This document shows positions 26,164 to 34,499 of a stretch of 64,000 nucleotides of DNA, piece after piece. Positions within the stretch are counted from its first letter, which is position 1; every line of letters starts with the position of its first letter. The notes below the pieces were generated by a model that did not search any database, was not told where the DNA came from, and was given only the letters and a program-made list of their open reading frames with translations. The stretch spans positions 372,001-436,000 of the forward strand of contig NZ_QZDU01000001.1 of NCBI RefSeq assembly GCF_009917525.1, read 5' to 3'. This stretch comes from Acutalibacter sp. 1XD8-36. GTDB lineage: Bacteria > Bacillota > Clostridia > Oscillospirales > Acutalibacteraceae. The position numbers and the translations under genes are program-made.

Positions 26164-26856
26164 ATGAATTCCTGGCAGAATGTACTGCTGACAGACTCCG
26201 GATTTTTCGACCCCTTTGACCTCGGGCGGCCTCTTGCACCCATAGTGGAGGGATTATCCCGCATGGTAGACAAGCCTTTTTCCAAGGCCCGGGTGTTGTT
26301 CATACCAGTTGCAGCCTGTGATGACGAATCCCGCCAACTGGCTGATATCCTTCGGTGGGAGCTTGAGAATCTGGGGTTTCTGCCCGGGCATATCACTTCC
26401 TATGAAATGGATGGCTCCATCAGTGAATCTGCTATACTTGATTTTGACGTGATGTTCTTCACCGGCGGATGGTATGAGCACCTTTTGAAGCAAATAAAAG
26501 CTTCGCATTTTGAGGAAATAATAAAAAAATTCGTGTTCTCCAATAAGGTCTACGTGGGGGTCAGTGCTGGCAGTATAATTGCTACCCCAAATATTATGGG
26601 CTGCTATGGCGGCGCGGAGAACGAGGAAACCGCCGCTCTAGGGCTGATTCCTGCCTACATAGACTGCCACTGCGACCTCAAGCCTGATTTGCGCCCTAAG
26701 CAGCTCCCTCTTCCCCATATTTTGCTGCATTTTAACCAGGCCTTGGCTGTCAGCTTCGATGGATTCCAGCTGCTGGAGGACCTTGAGGCCTGCCACTCTA
26801 TTGACTGGACATACCCGCCCAGATTTGGCGTTGAGGTATTCCGGCCTATTGACTAA
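26164..26856 (+). CDS. Peptidase S51 family protein (dipeptidase E-like)
   Basis: 230 residues. 'VGVSAGSII' (near 138-142) is the nucleophile elbow with the catalytic Ser, 'MFFTGGWYEHLLKQI' the conserved Gly-rich loop, and 'PAYIDCHCDLK' holds the following His region. Class I glutamine amidotransferase-like fold, Ser nucleophile; family members cleave Asp-X dipeptides or cyanophycin-like products. Substrate unknown. A related gene is at 59793-60512. AAGAAGG site upstream. Confidence 0.82.
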   Translation: MNSWQNVLLTDSGFFDPFDLGRPLAPIVEGLSRMVDKPFSKARVLFIPVAACDDESRQLADILRWELENLGFLPGHITSYEMDGSISESAILDFDVMFFTGGWYEHLLKQIKASHFEEIIKKFVFSNKVYVGVSAGSIIATPNIMGCYGGAENEETAALGLIPAYIDCHCDLKPDLRPKQLPLPHILLHFNQALAVSFDGFQLLEDLEACHSIDWTYPPRFGVEVFRPID

Positions 26857-26882
26857 AACATCTTGAAAGGATAATATTTATC

Positions 26883-28169
26883 ATGAATGCACCAATTACA
26901 TTTGCCATCGCCGGCTTCGGCGACCGGGGCAGCACCTACGCCTCCATGCAAAAGCTCTTTCCCGACCGCATGAAAATTGTAGCTGTTGCCGACCTAAACC
27001 CTAACAAGGTAAAAAAGGCCCAGGAGCTCTATAATATTCCCGAAGAAAACTGCTTTGCCAGCGCCGAGGAGATGTTTGCAAAGGGCAAGCTTGCCGATGT
27101 TGCTGTTGTATCCACTATGGACCGGCAGCATGTGGGCCACGCTATACCAGCCCTTGAACTGGGGTACCATGTGCTTATGGAAAAGCCCATTTCCCCTGAT
27201 TTGCAGAAATGCTGTGAAATACTTGAGGTATCCAAAAAACTCCCGGACCAGCATATCATACTCTGCCATGTTTTAAGATACACCAATTTCTATAATAAGT
27301 TAAAAGATATTATTAGCGCAGGTAAAATCGGCGATGTTGTGTCAATCTGCGCAAATGAGAACGTGGGGTACTGGCATCAAGCCCACTCCTTTGTGCGGGG
27401 TAACTGGCGTAACTCCGATGAGACCAGCCCAATGATTCTGCAGAAGTCATGCCATGATATGGATATCCTCACCTGGCTTGTGGGAAAGAAGTGTAAGTCA
27501 GTATCATCTGTAGGCGGCATTCACCTGTTCAAAAAGGAGTGTGCTCCTGAAGGCTCCACCGAATACTGCCTTGGCGGCTGTAAGGTGAAGGACCAGTGTA
27601 TTTTCGACGCTGAAAGGATTTACATTACCGGCGAGAAGACCGGGCTCATGCATGGCGGCAACTGGATAAGCTCTGTTCTCAGTGTGGAAAATACGGTCGA
27701 GTCCACCTATGAGGCCCTGCGCCACGGCCCCTACGGCCGCTGTGTTTACCATTGCGACAACAATGTTGTAGACCATCAGCAGACCAATCTCCTGATGGAA
27801 GATGGTACGACCATCCAGTTTACTATGTGCGCCTTCACCGAGGACTGCTACCGCTACTTCAAGGCCATGGGCACTAAAGGCGAGATAGAGGCCGACATGA
27901 AGTCCAATATTATCCGCATCCGCGTGTTCGGCAAAGGCGAAGAGGTAATCGACCTAAAGGCCCTGTCCAGCGACCTGAAGGGGCACGGCGGCGGCGACAG
28001 CGGCATTATTGAGGATTTCCTTAACATGCTCATTGATGGAGCTGAGCCTACAGAGCGCACCACCACCCTAGAACATTCAATGGAAAGCCACTATGTGGCG
28101 CTGGCAGCAGAGGCCTCACGGCTTAGAGGCGGGGAACTAATCGATTTAGAGGAATTTCGGAAGAATTAA
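26883..28169 (+). CDS. Gfo/Idh/MocA family NAD(P)-dependent oxidoreductase
   Basis: 428 residues with an N-terminal Rossmann domain ('FAIAGFGDRGSTYASM', about 5-20) and 'LMEKPISPDLQ' (near 96, catalytic Lys of the family) followed by a C-terminal alpha/beta substrate domain. Such enzymes oxidise sugars, inositols or amino sugars, or hydrolyse glycosides by an NAD mechanism. Three Cys ('GGCKVKDQCIF') near 235 are not part of the core motif. Sugar not identifiable. Ends the purine-led transcript at the terminator 28195-28229. Confidence 0.92.
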   Translation: MNAPITFAIAGFGDRGSTYASMQKLFPDRMKIVAVADLNPNKVKKAQELYNIPEENCFASAEEMFAKGKLADVAVVSTMDRQHVGHAIPALELGYHVLMEKPISPDLQKCCEILEVSKKLPDQHIILCHVLRYTNFYNKLKDIISAGKIGDVVSICANENVGYWHQAHSFVRGNWRNSDETSPMILQKSCHDMDILTWLVGKKCKSVSSVGGIHLFKKECAPEGSTEYCLGGCKVKDQCIFDAERIYITGEKTGLMHGGNWISSVLSVENTVESTYEALRHGPYGRCVYHCDNNVVDHQQTNLLMEDGTTIQFTMCAFTEDCYRYFKAMGTKGEIEADMKSNIIRIRVFGKGEEVIDLKALSSDLKGHGGGDSGIIEDFLNMLIDGAEPTERTTTLEHSMESHYVALAAEASRLRGGELIDLEEFRKN

Positions 28170-28194
28170 CATCCAGTCTCCATAATTTGAGTAT

Positions 28195-28229
28195 AAAAAG
28201 ACATGGGCACTTGGCTCATGTCTTTTTTT
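28195..28229. terminator. Bidirectional terminator between Gfo/Idh gene and lysS
   Basis: AAAAAGACATG pairs with CATGTCTTTTT (11 bp) with a further G-C/G-T extension, flanked by A-run and T-run, so it can end both converging transcripts. Confidence 0.9.
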
Positions 28230-28234
28230 ATTCT

Positions 28235-29716
28235 TTATTCGATTGGCTTCATCGTGGGAAACAGCAGCACATCCCTAATAGATGTTGCTCCTGTGAGCAG
28301 CATTACCAGCCTGTCCACGCCCATGCCCATACCTCCGGTAGGAGGCAGACCATACTCCAGTGCTGTCAGGAAGTCCTCGTCCACGTCGCAGGCCTCGTCG
28401 TCACCGGCGGCCTTCTGAGCGGCCTGGGCCTCAAAGCGCTGGCGCTGGTCGATTGGGTCGTTGAGCTCGCTAAAGGCGTTGGCGTACTCGCTGCCGCAGA
28501 TAAACAGCTCAAAGCGCTGAGTATACTCCGGGTTTGCCGGGTCCTTCTTCGCCAGGGGCGAGATGTCCACCGGATGGCCTGTAAGGAAGGTTGGCTGTAT
28601 GAGCTTGTCCTCGCAGTATTTCTCAAAGAACAGGTTCAATATCTCGCCCTTCTTATGCCTCTGCTCGTATTCAATATGGTGCTCGTCCGCAAGACGGCGG
28701 GCCTCCTCTATGCTCTCTACCTGGGTGAAGTCCACCCCGGCGTGCTGTTTCACAGCCTCTACCATGGATATCCTGCCGAAAGGCTTGTCAAGGTCTATCA
28801 CCACGCCGTTCCGCTCCACGGTGCCGGTGCCAAGCACCCTGTGGGCCACGAAGCGGATAAGGTTCTCGGTCTGGTCCATCATGCCGTTTATGTCGGTATA
28901 TGCCTGATAGAACTCCAGCATGGTGAACTCCGGATTGTGCCAGGCGTCCATGCCCTCGTTGCGGAAGTTGCGGCCGATCTCATACACCCGATCGAACCCC
29001 CCCACTATCAGCCGCTTCAGGTGCAGTTCCAGGGCGATGCGCAGGTACATATCCATATCCAGGGTATTGTGGTGTGTGATAAAGGGCCGCGCCGCCGCGC
29101 CCTCCGCCTGGGTGTGCAGCACCGGGGTCTCCACCTCCAGAAAGTCCTGGCCGTCCAGGAACTCCCTTATGGCGCTGATTATCTTGGTGCGCTTTACGAA
29201 CACCTCCCGGGACTCCGGGTTCATGATAAGGTCCAGATACCTCTGGCGGTAGCGGGCGTCGGTGTTTGTAAGGCCGTGGTACTTCTCCGGCAGGGGCAGA
29301 AGCGCTTTTGAGAGTATGGTCAACTCCATGGCCTTTACCGATATCTCCCCCCGCTGGGTGCGGAAAACCTCGCCTTTTACGCCTACTATGTCGCCGATGT
29401 CCAGAGCCGCCTGCATGGCCTTATAGGCTTCCTCCCCCATCTCGTCTATCTTCGCATATATCTGCACACGCCCCGTGCTGTCCTGCAGGTCCATGAAGGC
29501 AACTTTGCCCATACCTCTGCGGCTCATTATACGCCCAGCAACGCTGACCTCTTTGCCCTCAAGCTCCTCAAATTTGTCAAGTATCTCCTGAGCCTTTCTG
29601 TCCACGTCAAAGCGTGTATGCAGGTACGGATCATTGCCCTGCTCCTGCATATTGTTGAGCTTATCCCGGCGTATCTGTAGAATCTCACTAAGCTCTTGCG
29701 GCTGCTTTTCCGCCAT
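28235..29716 (-). CDS. lysS: Lysyl-tRNA synthetase, class II
   Basis: 493 residues. N-terminal OB-fold anticodon domain (about 55-150, 'VSVAGRIMSRRGMGKVAFMDLQD'), then class II motifs: motif 2 'VYEIGRNFRNEGMDAWHNPEFTMLE' near 250-275 and motif 3 'GLPPTGGMGMGVDRLVMLLTG' near 460-480. Charges tRNA-Lys. Lies 44 bases after greA and shares its promoter, an arrangement common in Firmicutes (greA-lysS). GAGGG site before ATG. Confidence 0.97.
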   Translation of the reverse strand: MAEKQPQELSEILQIRRDKLNNMQEQGNDPYLHTRFDVDRKAQEILDKFEELEGKEVSVAGRIMSRRGMGKVAFMDLQDSTGRVQIYAKIDEMGEEAYKAMQAALDIGDIVGVKGEVFRTQRGEISVKAMELTILSKALLPLPEKYHGLTNTDARYRQRYLDLIMNPESREVFVKRTKIISAIREFLDGQDFLEVETPVLHTQAEGAAARPFITHHNTLDMDMYLRIALELHLKRLIVGGFDRVYEIGRNFRNEGMDAWHNPEFTMLEFYQAYTDINGMMDQTENLIRFVAHRVLGTGTVERNGVVIDLDKPFGRISMVEAVKQHAGVDFTQVESIEEARRLADEHHIEYEQRHKKGEILNLFFEKYCEDKLIQPTFLTGHPVDISPLAKKDPANPEYTQRFELFICGSEYANAFSELNDPIDQRQRFEAQAAQKAAGDDEACDVDEDFLTALEYGLPPTGGMGMGVDRLVMLLTGATSIRDVLLFPTMKPIE

Positions 29717-29760
29717 CTTTCCCTCTCCCTTTCCTATATTATATGTGCTGCTATAAAAAA

Positions 29761-30243
29761 TCAGTTTATGGCATTGACAACATATGTGGCCATACCCGCG
29801 GGGGCTTCAACAACCACAGTCTGGTTCACCACCGCACCGATAAGCGCCTGGCCCACTGCCGATTCGTCAGAAATTTTGCCATTGCGTGGGTCGGCCTCGT
29901 TGGAGCCAACTATGCGCAGTGTACGCTCACTCTGCTTTCCATTGGGGGATGTTACGCTCACATCAACAGTGGAACCGATATGCACGGTCTCGTTGCCCAG
30001 AGCCTCCTCATCTATTACAACAGCATTTTTCAGCATCATCTCTACATCGGCAATGCGTGCCTCAACTACAGCCTGGTCGTTCTTGGCTTCGTCATACTCG
30101 CTGTTCTCAGACAGGTCTCCGAAGGACAGGGCAACCTTTATCTTCTCCGAGACCTCCTTGCGCCGCACCATTATCAGGTAGTCGCGCTCTTTCTCCAGGT
30201 CCTTTAGGCCTTCCTTGGTAACAAAAAACTGCTTCTCTGCCAT
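29761..30243 (-). CDS. greA: Transcription elongation factor GreA
   Basis: 160 residues: coiled-coil N-terminal finger (about 1-75, '[45 protein letters not shown]', with the two acidic tip residues) and a C-terminal FKBP-like domain ending in '[10 protein letters not shown]'. GreA enters the RNA polymerase secondary channel and stimulates cleavage of backtracked RNA. Preceded by a perfect promoter at 30290-30318. Confidence 0.96.
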   Translation of the reverse strand: MAEKQFFVTKEGLKDLEKERDYLIMVRRKEVSEKIKVALSFGDLSENSEYDEAKNDQAVVEARIADVEMMLKNAVVIDEEALGNETVHIGSTVDVSVTSPNGKQSERTLRIVGSNEADPRNGKISDESAVGQALIGAVVNQTVVVEAPAGMATYVVNAIN

Positions 30244-30289
30244 GCTTGCATTTTCCTTTCCGTAGCGGCTATGCCGTTCTCATCTGAAT

Positions 30290-30318
30290 ATTATACTATC
30301 CGGGCGCTAATTTGTCAA
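30290..30318 (-). promoter_or_regulatory. Consensus sigma-A promoter for greA-lysS
   Basis: Minus-strand TTGACA (30313-30318), 17-base spacer, TATAAT (30290-30295). Both boxes match the consensus exactly. It lies just beyond the sleB-like terminator. Confidence 0.9.
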
Positions 30319-30320
30319 GC

Positions 30321-30350
30321 AAAAAGGCCGGACACCAGGTCCGGCCTTTT
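30321..30350 (-). terminator. Terminator after sleB-like gene
   Basis: Minus-strand AAAAGGCCGGAC / GTCCGGCCTTTT stem with a short loop and T-run; 13 bases past the stop of the cell-wall hydrolase gene. Confidence 0.9.
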
Positions 30351-30362
30351 CCATACTTACTG

Positions 30363-31061
30363 TTAGGTGTAGCAGAAATATATTGTGGTGCCCAGTATAC
30401 TGTCATAATAGCTGGTATACACCCCGCTGCCGGAGATAACTCCATTCTGCCCGGTGACATTGGCAGGACAGGTGCTGCCGTTCTCAAGCACATATCTGGC
30501 GTTCTCTATAGCTTTCTTCGTCGGCGTATAATTTATCATGCCGTTATACACCGGGCCATACTGTCCGGGCTGGTATATTACCTCCCTGATAGTATTTGGG
30601 AAATACTTGCTTTTCACACGATTTAACACCACGCTGCCCACCATCCTCTGGACCCAGTCAGGTATCCAGTCACAGCCCGCCTCAGCGTTGATTATCCGGG
30701 CCAGAAGGTCAAGGTCCTCCTCGGTGTATGAGGGCTTGGGGCGCTTCGCCGCCTCAATCGCCGCAAGTATCTCCTTTGCCGTGGTATAGTCGGTGAAATA
30801 GGTGGTCTTAGCATAGGACATGTTCAGCTTTTCAATCTTCAAGTTGCGCTGCTGTTCGTAGATAGCGCCAACCTGCATGGCGTATGCGCTGCCGTCCTTC
30901 AGGGCGCGGAGCATCATCGTCATGTAGTCCACATCAGGGTCGTAGCCGGTTACGGTGATGTAGTCGCCAAGACCCCCGCTTTTTGCCGATGCGCTTACGC
31001 TCAGCATGGGCATTACCGCCAATGTAATTGCCAGTACTGCCGCCAGAAGTTTCTTCTTCAT
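30363..31061 (-). CDS. Secreted cell-wall hydrolase, SleB/CwlJ family
   Basis: 232 residues: signal peptide 1-27 ('LLAAVLAITLAVMPMLSVSASA' core), a linker, then a Hydrolase_2 domain (about 120-232) with 'LARIINAEAGCDW' (catalytic Glu), 'GSVVLNRVKSKYFPNTIREVI' and 'GQYGPV'. SleB/CwlJ enzymes are lytic transglycosylases that break the spore cortex during germination. There is no N-terminal peptidoglycan-binding repeat. A hairpin at 31083-31102 lies in its leader. It fits the spore-former picture but could be a vegetative wall enzyme. Confidence 0.85.
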   Translation of the reverse strand: MKKKLLAAVLAITLAVMPMLSVSASAKSGGLGDYITVTGYDPDVDYMTMMLRALKDGSAYAMQVGAIYEQQRNLKIEKLNMSYAKTTYFTDYTTAKEILAAIEAAKRPKPSYTEEDLDLLARIINAEAGCDWIPDWVQRMVGSVVLNRVKSKYFPNTIREVIYQPGQYGPVYNGMINYTPTKKAIENARYVLENGSTCPANVTGQNGVISGSGVYTSYYDSILGTTIYFCYT

Positions 31062-31239
31062 ATGAGCACGTTCCTTTCCTTAGGGGACGATAGCTCGTCC
31101 TCTGTATTTCAGTCTGGGCACATGTTTGGAGTATATGTTTTTGCTGGATTATTTATGCAAAAACCTTTCCAAAATTTTCCATATGCCAAAGACTAACGGC
31201 TCATATTCTACCACCGGCAGGCTGATTTTATTGTCGAGT

Positions 31240-31701
31240 TTACTGGGCGTACTCCATGTCCGCCGGTGTCCAGTTTTTAAGCACCTCCAGCATATCCTTT
31301 GCAACTTCCCTGGCTCCCGGCAGGTCATGCTCAAGATAGTTGCCGCACTCCTCACGCCTGCTGCCTGGAATAATATCATCGAACTTCGAGATAAACTCAA
31401 ATGACTCCTGTACAAGGGCTATGGCCTGTTCCTTACTCACACTGTCACGAAGGAGCATATAAAAACCCGTGCGGCAGCCCATTGGCCCAATATAAATGAC
31501 GCTGCCGCTGAGCTCCGTGTTCCTGGCATAGGTTGCAAACAGGTGCTCAAATGTATGCAGCTGGCCGTTATTCAGATAGTCGCCCATATTGGGCTTCTTC
31601 ATGCGAATATCATATGTTATCACACCGCCGTCTACCCTGGATACGTACATACCCTTCTCCAGTTTGTCATGATTTACTGTAAAGCTAGCTATAGTTTTCA
31701 T
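31240..31701 (-). CDS. luxS: S-ribosylhomocysteine lyase (LuxS, AI-2 synthesis)
   Basis: 153 residues. Zinc ligands are His49 and His53 in 'HTFEH' and the Cys of 'EECGNYLEH' near 123; the active-site Cys is at 'GPMGCRTGFY' (76). LuxS splits S-ribosylhomocysteine to homocysteine and DPD, precursor of autoinducer-2. The frame offers earlier Met codons; the ATG at 31701 stands ten bases after AAAGGA and gives the usual length. The partner nucleosidase gene (mtnN) is not in the window. Confidence 0.95.
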   Translation of the reverse strand: MKTIASFTVNHDKLEKGMYVSRVDGGVITYDIRMKKPNMGDYLNNGQLHTFEHLFATYARNTELSGSVIYIGPMGCRTGFYMLLRDSVSKEQAIALVQESFEFISKFDDIIPGSRREECGNYLEHDLPGAREVAKDMLEVLKNWTPADMEYAQ

Positions 31702-31734
31702 ATTATACATTTCCTTTCTACGTTCTTTAGTGAG

Positions 31735-31763
31735 ATTATAGCACGTAAATGTATAAATGTCCA
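31735..31763 (-). promoter_or_regulatory. luxS: Sigma-A promoter for luxS
   Basis: Minus-strand TGGACA (31758-31763), 17 bases, TATAAT (31735-31740), 34 bases before the start. Confidence 0.65.
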
Positions 31764-31797
31764 CACCCTATGCAGGACTCACAAAAAGTTTTTCCCA

Positions 31798-31826
31798 TTG
31801 ACATCTAAACTTGTTCGTGCTACAAT
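31798..31826 (+). promoter_or_regulatory. Sigma-A promoter for membrane protein gene
   Basis: TTGACA (31798-31803), 17-base spacer, TACAAT (31821-31826), 38 bases before the ATG. Back to back with the luxS promoter. Confidence 0.8.
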
Positions 31827-31864
31827 ATATCTCAAAGTTTTACATATTATGGAGGAGATTAGAC

Positions 31865-32764
31865 ATGAGCGAAAATCAGCCGGTAAAAAAGATGGAAATG
31901 CCCCTCTCCATGCTTCTGCTGGCGGTACACGTCGTCCTGAACTGGCGCAGGCTCCCGGGCCTGCTGAACTTTAGTACCGACATACCTACTGGAGTGGTCG
32001 GGACCGTTACCTTTGGAGCCGGCGGGGTCATAGGAATCCTGAGCTATCTTGCCAACGCCGCCGTCACACTGATACCCATAGCCCTGCTGGTGCTGGTGTC
32101 CCTGTCTGCAATGAAGCATAAGCCTGTGAGAAAGGCCGCCAGCCTGCTGTGTATTGTACTGGGCATTGCGTTTATTGTGATATTCGGCATCAGTGTCTAT
32201 ACCAACTTTATCATAATGCAGAGCGATTTCTATGGCTTCTTCCCCCACGCCGGGGACGTGGCGGCACTGCTGGTATACGGCCTGGGCATGATACAGATAG
32301 GCTCTAAGCTCAGCAAGGACACGCTGCGCCCAAAGATGCGCTCCTATGGGATACTCTTCTATTACCTGATGCTCGCGATAGCTATCTTTGTTATAATGCC
32401 CGCGTTCATGGATACGACCATCAGCATCAGCGCCGGGAATATCCTCGGGAACATCATGCTCATTGTCGCCGGGTTCTACCTGCCTGCCACCCTTCTGGAG
32501 GAGGGCAAAAAATCCACCCCAGTGAATATAGTCAACCTGTTTGTGAGCGTATTAGCGGTCATCGTCATACTTTCGTTTGGCGACAGGATAGGCTACTCCT
32601 CCTATGCCGACAGCCACCAGATGCCCGGCGTCACTACAGTCACCTGCCCGGTCTGCCATAAGAAGTTTACCGATAAGGGCAATAAGGACAGCATTGCCTA
32701 CAGCAATATGTGCAAATCCTGCCGGACCAGCTATAAGGCTACTAAGGACGCCCTGGGCTGGTAA
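31865..32764 (+). CDS. Polytopic membrane protein with C-terminal zinc-ribbon-like motif
   Basis: 299 residues. Not recognised. About seven hydrophobic segments between residues 14 and 245 with short loops, followed by a soluble tail carrying 'CPVCHKKF' and, after 20 residues, 'MCKSC': a four-Cys pattern that looks like a zinc ribbon. ATG 31865 has GGAGGAGATT upstream; codons before it overlap the promoter and were left out. Stands alone between luxS and a GNAT gene. The paired Cys motif suggests metal binding or protein contact; no reaction can be named. Confidence 0.75.
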   Translation: MSENQPVKKMEMPLSMLLLAVHVVLNWRRLPGLLNFSTDIPTGVVGTVTFGAGGVIGILSYLANAAVTLIPIALLVLVSLSAMKHKPVRKAASLLCIVLGIAFIVIFGISVYTNFIIMQSDFYGFFPHAGDVAALLVYGLGMIQIGSKLSKDTLRPKMRSYGILFYYLMLAIAIFVIMPAFMDTTISISAGNILGNIMLIVAGFYLPATLLEEGKKSTPVNIVNLFVSVLAVIVILSFGDRIGYSSYADSHQMPGVTTVTCPVCHKKFTDKGNKDSIAYSNMCKSCRTSYKATKDALGW

Positions 32765-32782
32765 GCTGATACAGAAAATAAA

Positions 32783-32810
32783 AGGCCCCCGGAGAGTATC
32801 CGGGGGTTCT
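32783..32810 (-). terminator. Terminator between converging genes
   Basis: CCCCCGG / CCGGGGG with a 7-base loop. On the minus strand it runs into CCTTTTATTTTC, so it chiefly ends the aro/GNAT transcript; it may also serve the plus-strand gene. Confidence 0.75.
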
Positions 32811-32811
32811 C

Positions 32812-33321
32812 TCATGCCAGCGTCTTTACCATAATATAGTCGTCCATCACGAACCCGCCGCCGATATCCGTCACGGCGCTCTCCACTGTCTCAAAGCCCC
32901 AGTGCTCGTAGACCTCTTTGGCGTGGGTATTGCCTTTATTCACCGTCAGGCGTATCCTCGAAAGCCCCAGCCTTCCCGCCTCACGCTCCGCCAGCTCAAA
33001 GGCGGCATGGGCCGCGCCGGTGCCCTTCATATTTGGCAGAAGGTAGAGCTTGCTCAGAAAGAGCTCCTTTCGGCCCTCATAGTTTGGCGCAAAACCCATG
33101 AAGCCTCCAGGCCTGTTATCGCCGTATATTATGTAGTACACATAGTTCTGTTCCTTCATCTGCTGTACTACAGCCTGCGGCGACAGGAACTTTTCTACCA
33201 TATAATTGATTTGTTCGTATCCCAGCAGCTCACTGTAGGCCTGCTTCCACGCCTCCTTTGCCAGGCGGCAGAGCGTATCTATTTCCTCCGGCGTGCTCAT
33301 CAGTTTTAGCTCAATATCCAT
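32812..33321 (-). CDS. GNAT family N-acetyltransferase
   Basis: 169 residues with the acetyl-CoA motif in 'LSKLYLLPNMKGTGAAHAAFELAEREA' (about 90-116) and a terminal 'NTHAKEVYEHWGFETV' followed by 'MDDYIMVK', which is the arrangement of PaiA/RimI-like small GNATs. Substrate unknown. The start shares one base with the pheA stop (TGATG), so it is coupled to the aromatic operon, without a known role in it. Confidence 0.88.
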   Translation of the reverse strand: MDIELKLMSTPEEIDTLCRLAKEAWKQAYSELLGYEQINYMVEKFLSPQAVVQQMKEQNYVYYIIYGDNRPGGFMGFAPNYEGRKELFLSKLYLLPNMKGTGAAHAAFELAEREAGRLGLSRIRLTVNKGNTHAKEVYEHWGFETVESAVTDIGGGFVMDDYIMVKTLA

Positions 33322-34469
33322 CAGCCATCCTCCTCAGTTGAAAGCTCGCTGTAGTTGCCAAGGAAAGAAAACCTTGGCAGCTCGGCGTTCAGGGCACAGA
33401 TTAGATTCAATGTATCCGGGTCATGTATACTGCCGGTAAAGTCCAGATAGAAGTCATACTCGAAGGAACGGCCCGGAATCGGCCTGGACTCTATCTTTGT
33501 CAGGTTCAGGCCATGGGTAGCAAAGCGGCGCAGCACGCTGTGCAGAGAGCCCGTAGTATGTGCCAGGGAGAAACAGAGGCTTATCTTATTGGCTCCATTT
33601 GGCAAAACCGGCTTCTTATAGACCGCCACAAACCTGGTAGTGTTATTGCGGACATTCTGGACCCCCCGCTCTATGATGGTAAGCCCATACCGCTTTGCCG
33701 CATCCTCCGAGCAGATTGCCGCAAGTCCCGCTTCCTTCCGCTCCGCTACAGCCTGGGCCGCGGCTGCGGTATTGCTGTATTCCTGAGCTTCAAGGCCCCG
33801 GGCCGCGATTAGCTCCGAGCACTGGGCCAGGGCCTGTGGATGAGATATTGCCTTAGTTACTGGCCCAGGAGCAGCCGTAGCCAAACAGTGCTCCACCCGG
33901 ATATCTACCGCGCCAACAATGTAGAATCTATACTGCAAAATCAGGTCATACACCGCTGTAACTGACCCTGCCGCCGAATTCTCCACCGGCACCACTCCCA
34001 GCGCCCCTTTCTCTACCTCCCGAAACACCTGGCTAAACTCAGGCACGAACGTGATATCCCCGTCATCAACAAGCCTGCTGGCGGCCTTGTGGGAATAAGC
34101 CCCGCCCACGCCCTGGCATACCACCCGGCCCACAGGACTCGGAAGCTCACGGTCTGCGGTACGCTCCAGCCTCCGCAAATCTGAATCCCCGCCTATTATG
34201 GCATGCTCGCGGTCCCGGCTGATAGCCATGATAGCCCGGTAAAAAGCCGCGGCGCTCTGTCCCAGCTCTCCTGCCTGGCGGCTCACTCTGTCGATTATCT
34301 CCTGCTCTCTGGCGGCATTGCGTACCGGAGCTCCGGCTTGCTGCTTCAAGGCTCCCACACGCTCCACACATCCCATTCGCTCTAAAAACAGCGGCAGCAG
34401 CTGTTTGTCTATCCGGTCTATCTCCCGGCGCTCCCGGGCCAGCTTCTCCTGAAATTCCTGTTCTTTCAT
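33321..34469 (-). CDS. pheA: Bifunctional chorismate mutase / prephenate dehydratase
   Basis: 382 residues. Residues about 10-90 are an AroQ-type chorismate mutase ('REIDRIDKQLLPLFLERM'), 105-285 a prephenate dehydratase ('VVCQGVGGAYSHKAA', 'GVVPVENSAAGSVTAVYDLIL', 'NNTTRFVAV' with the catalytic Thr) and 295-375 an ACT regulatory domain ('SLAHTTGSLHSVLRRFATHGLNLTKIESRPI') that binds Phe for feedback. Converts chorismate to phenylpyruvate. Follows aroA and aroC. GGAGG is somewhat far (13 bases) from the ATG. Confidence 0.95.
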   Translation of the reverse strand: MKEQEFQEKLARERREIDRIDKQLLPLFLERMGCVERVGALKQQAGAPVRNAAREQEIIDRVSRQAGELGQSAAAFYRAIMAISRDREHAIIGGDSDLRRLERTADRELPSPVGRVVCQGVGGAYSHKAASRLVDDGDITFVPEFSQVFREVEKGALGVVPVENSAAGSVTAVYDLILQYRFYIVGAVDIRVEHCLATAAPGPVTKAISHPQALAQCSELIAARGLEAQEYSNTAAAAQAVAERKEAGLAAICSEDAAKRYGLTIIERGVQNVRNNTTRFVAVYKKPVLPNGANKISLCFSLAHTTGSLHSVLRRFATHGLNLTKIESRPIPGRSFEYDFYLDFTGSIHDPDTLNLICALNAELPRFSFLGNYSELSTEEDG

Positions 34470-34499
34470 ACTTAAAATTATGCCTCCCTATTTACTATC

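Noticed and set aside
28187-29311. 374-codon plus-strand frame over lysS
   Set aside because: Antisense shadow of a complete lysyl-tRNA synthetase; no coding signature.
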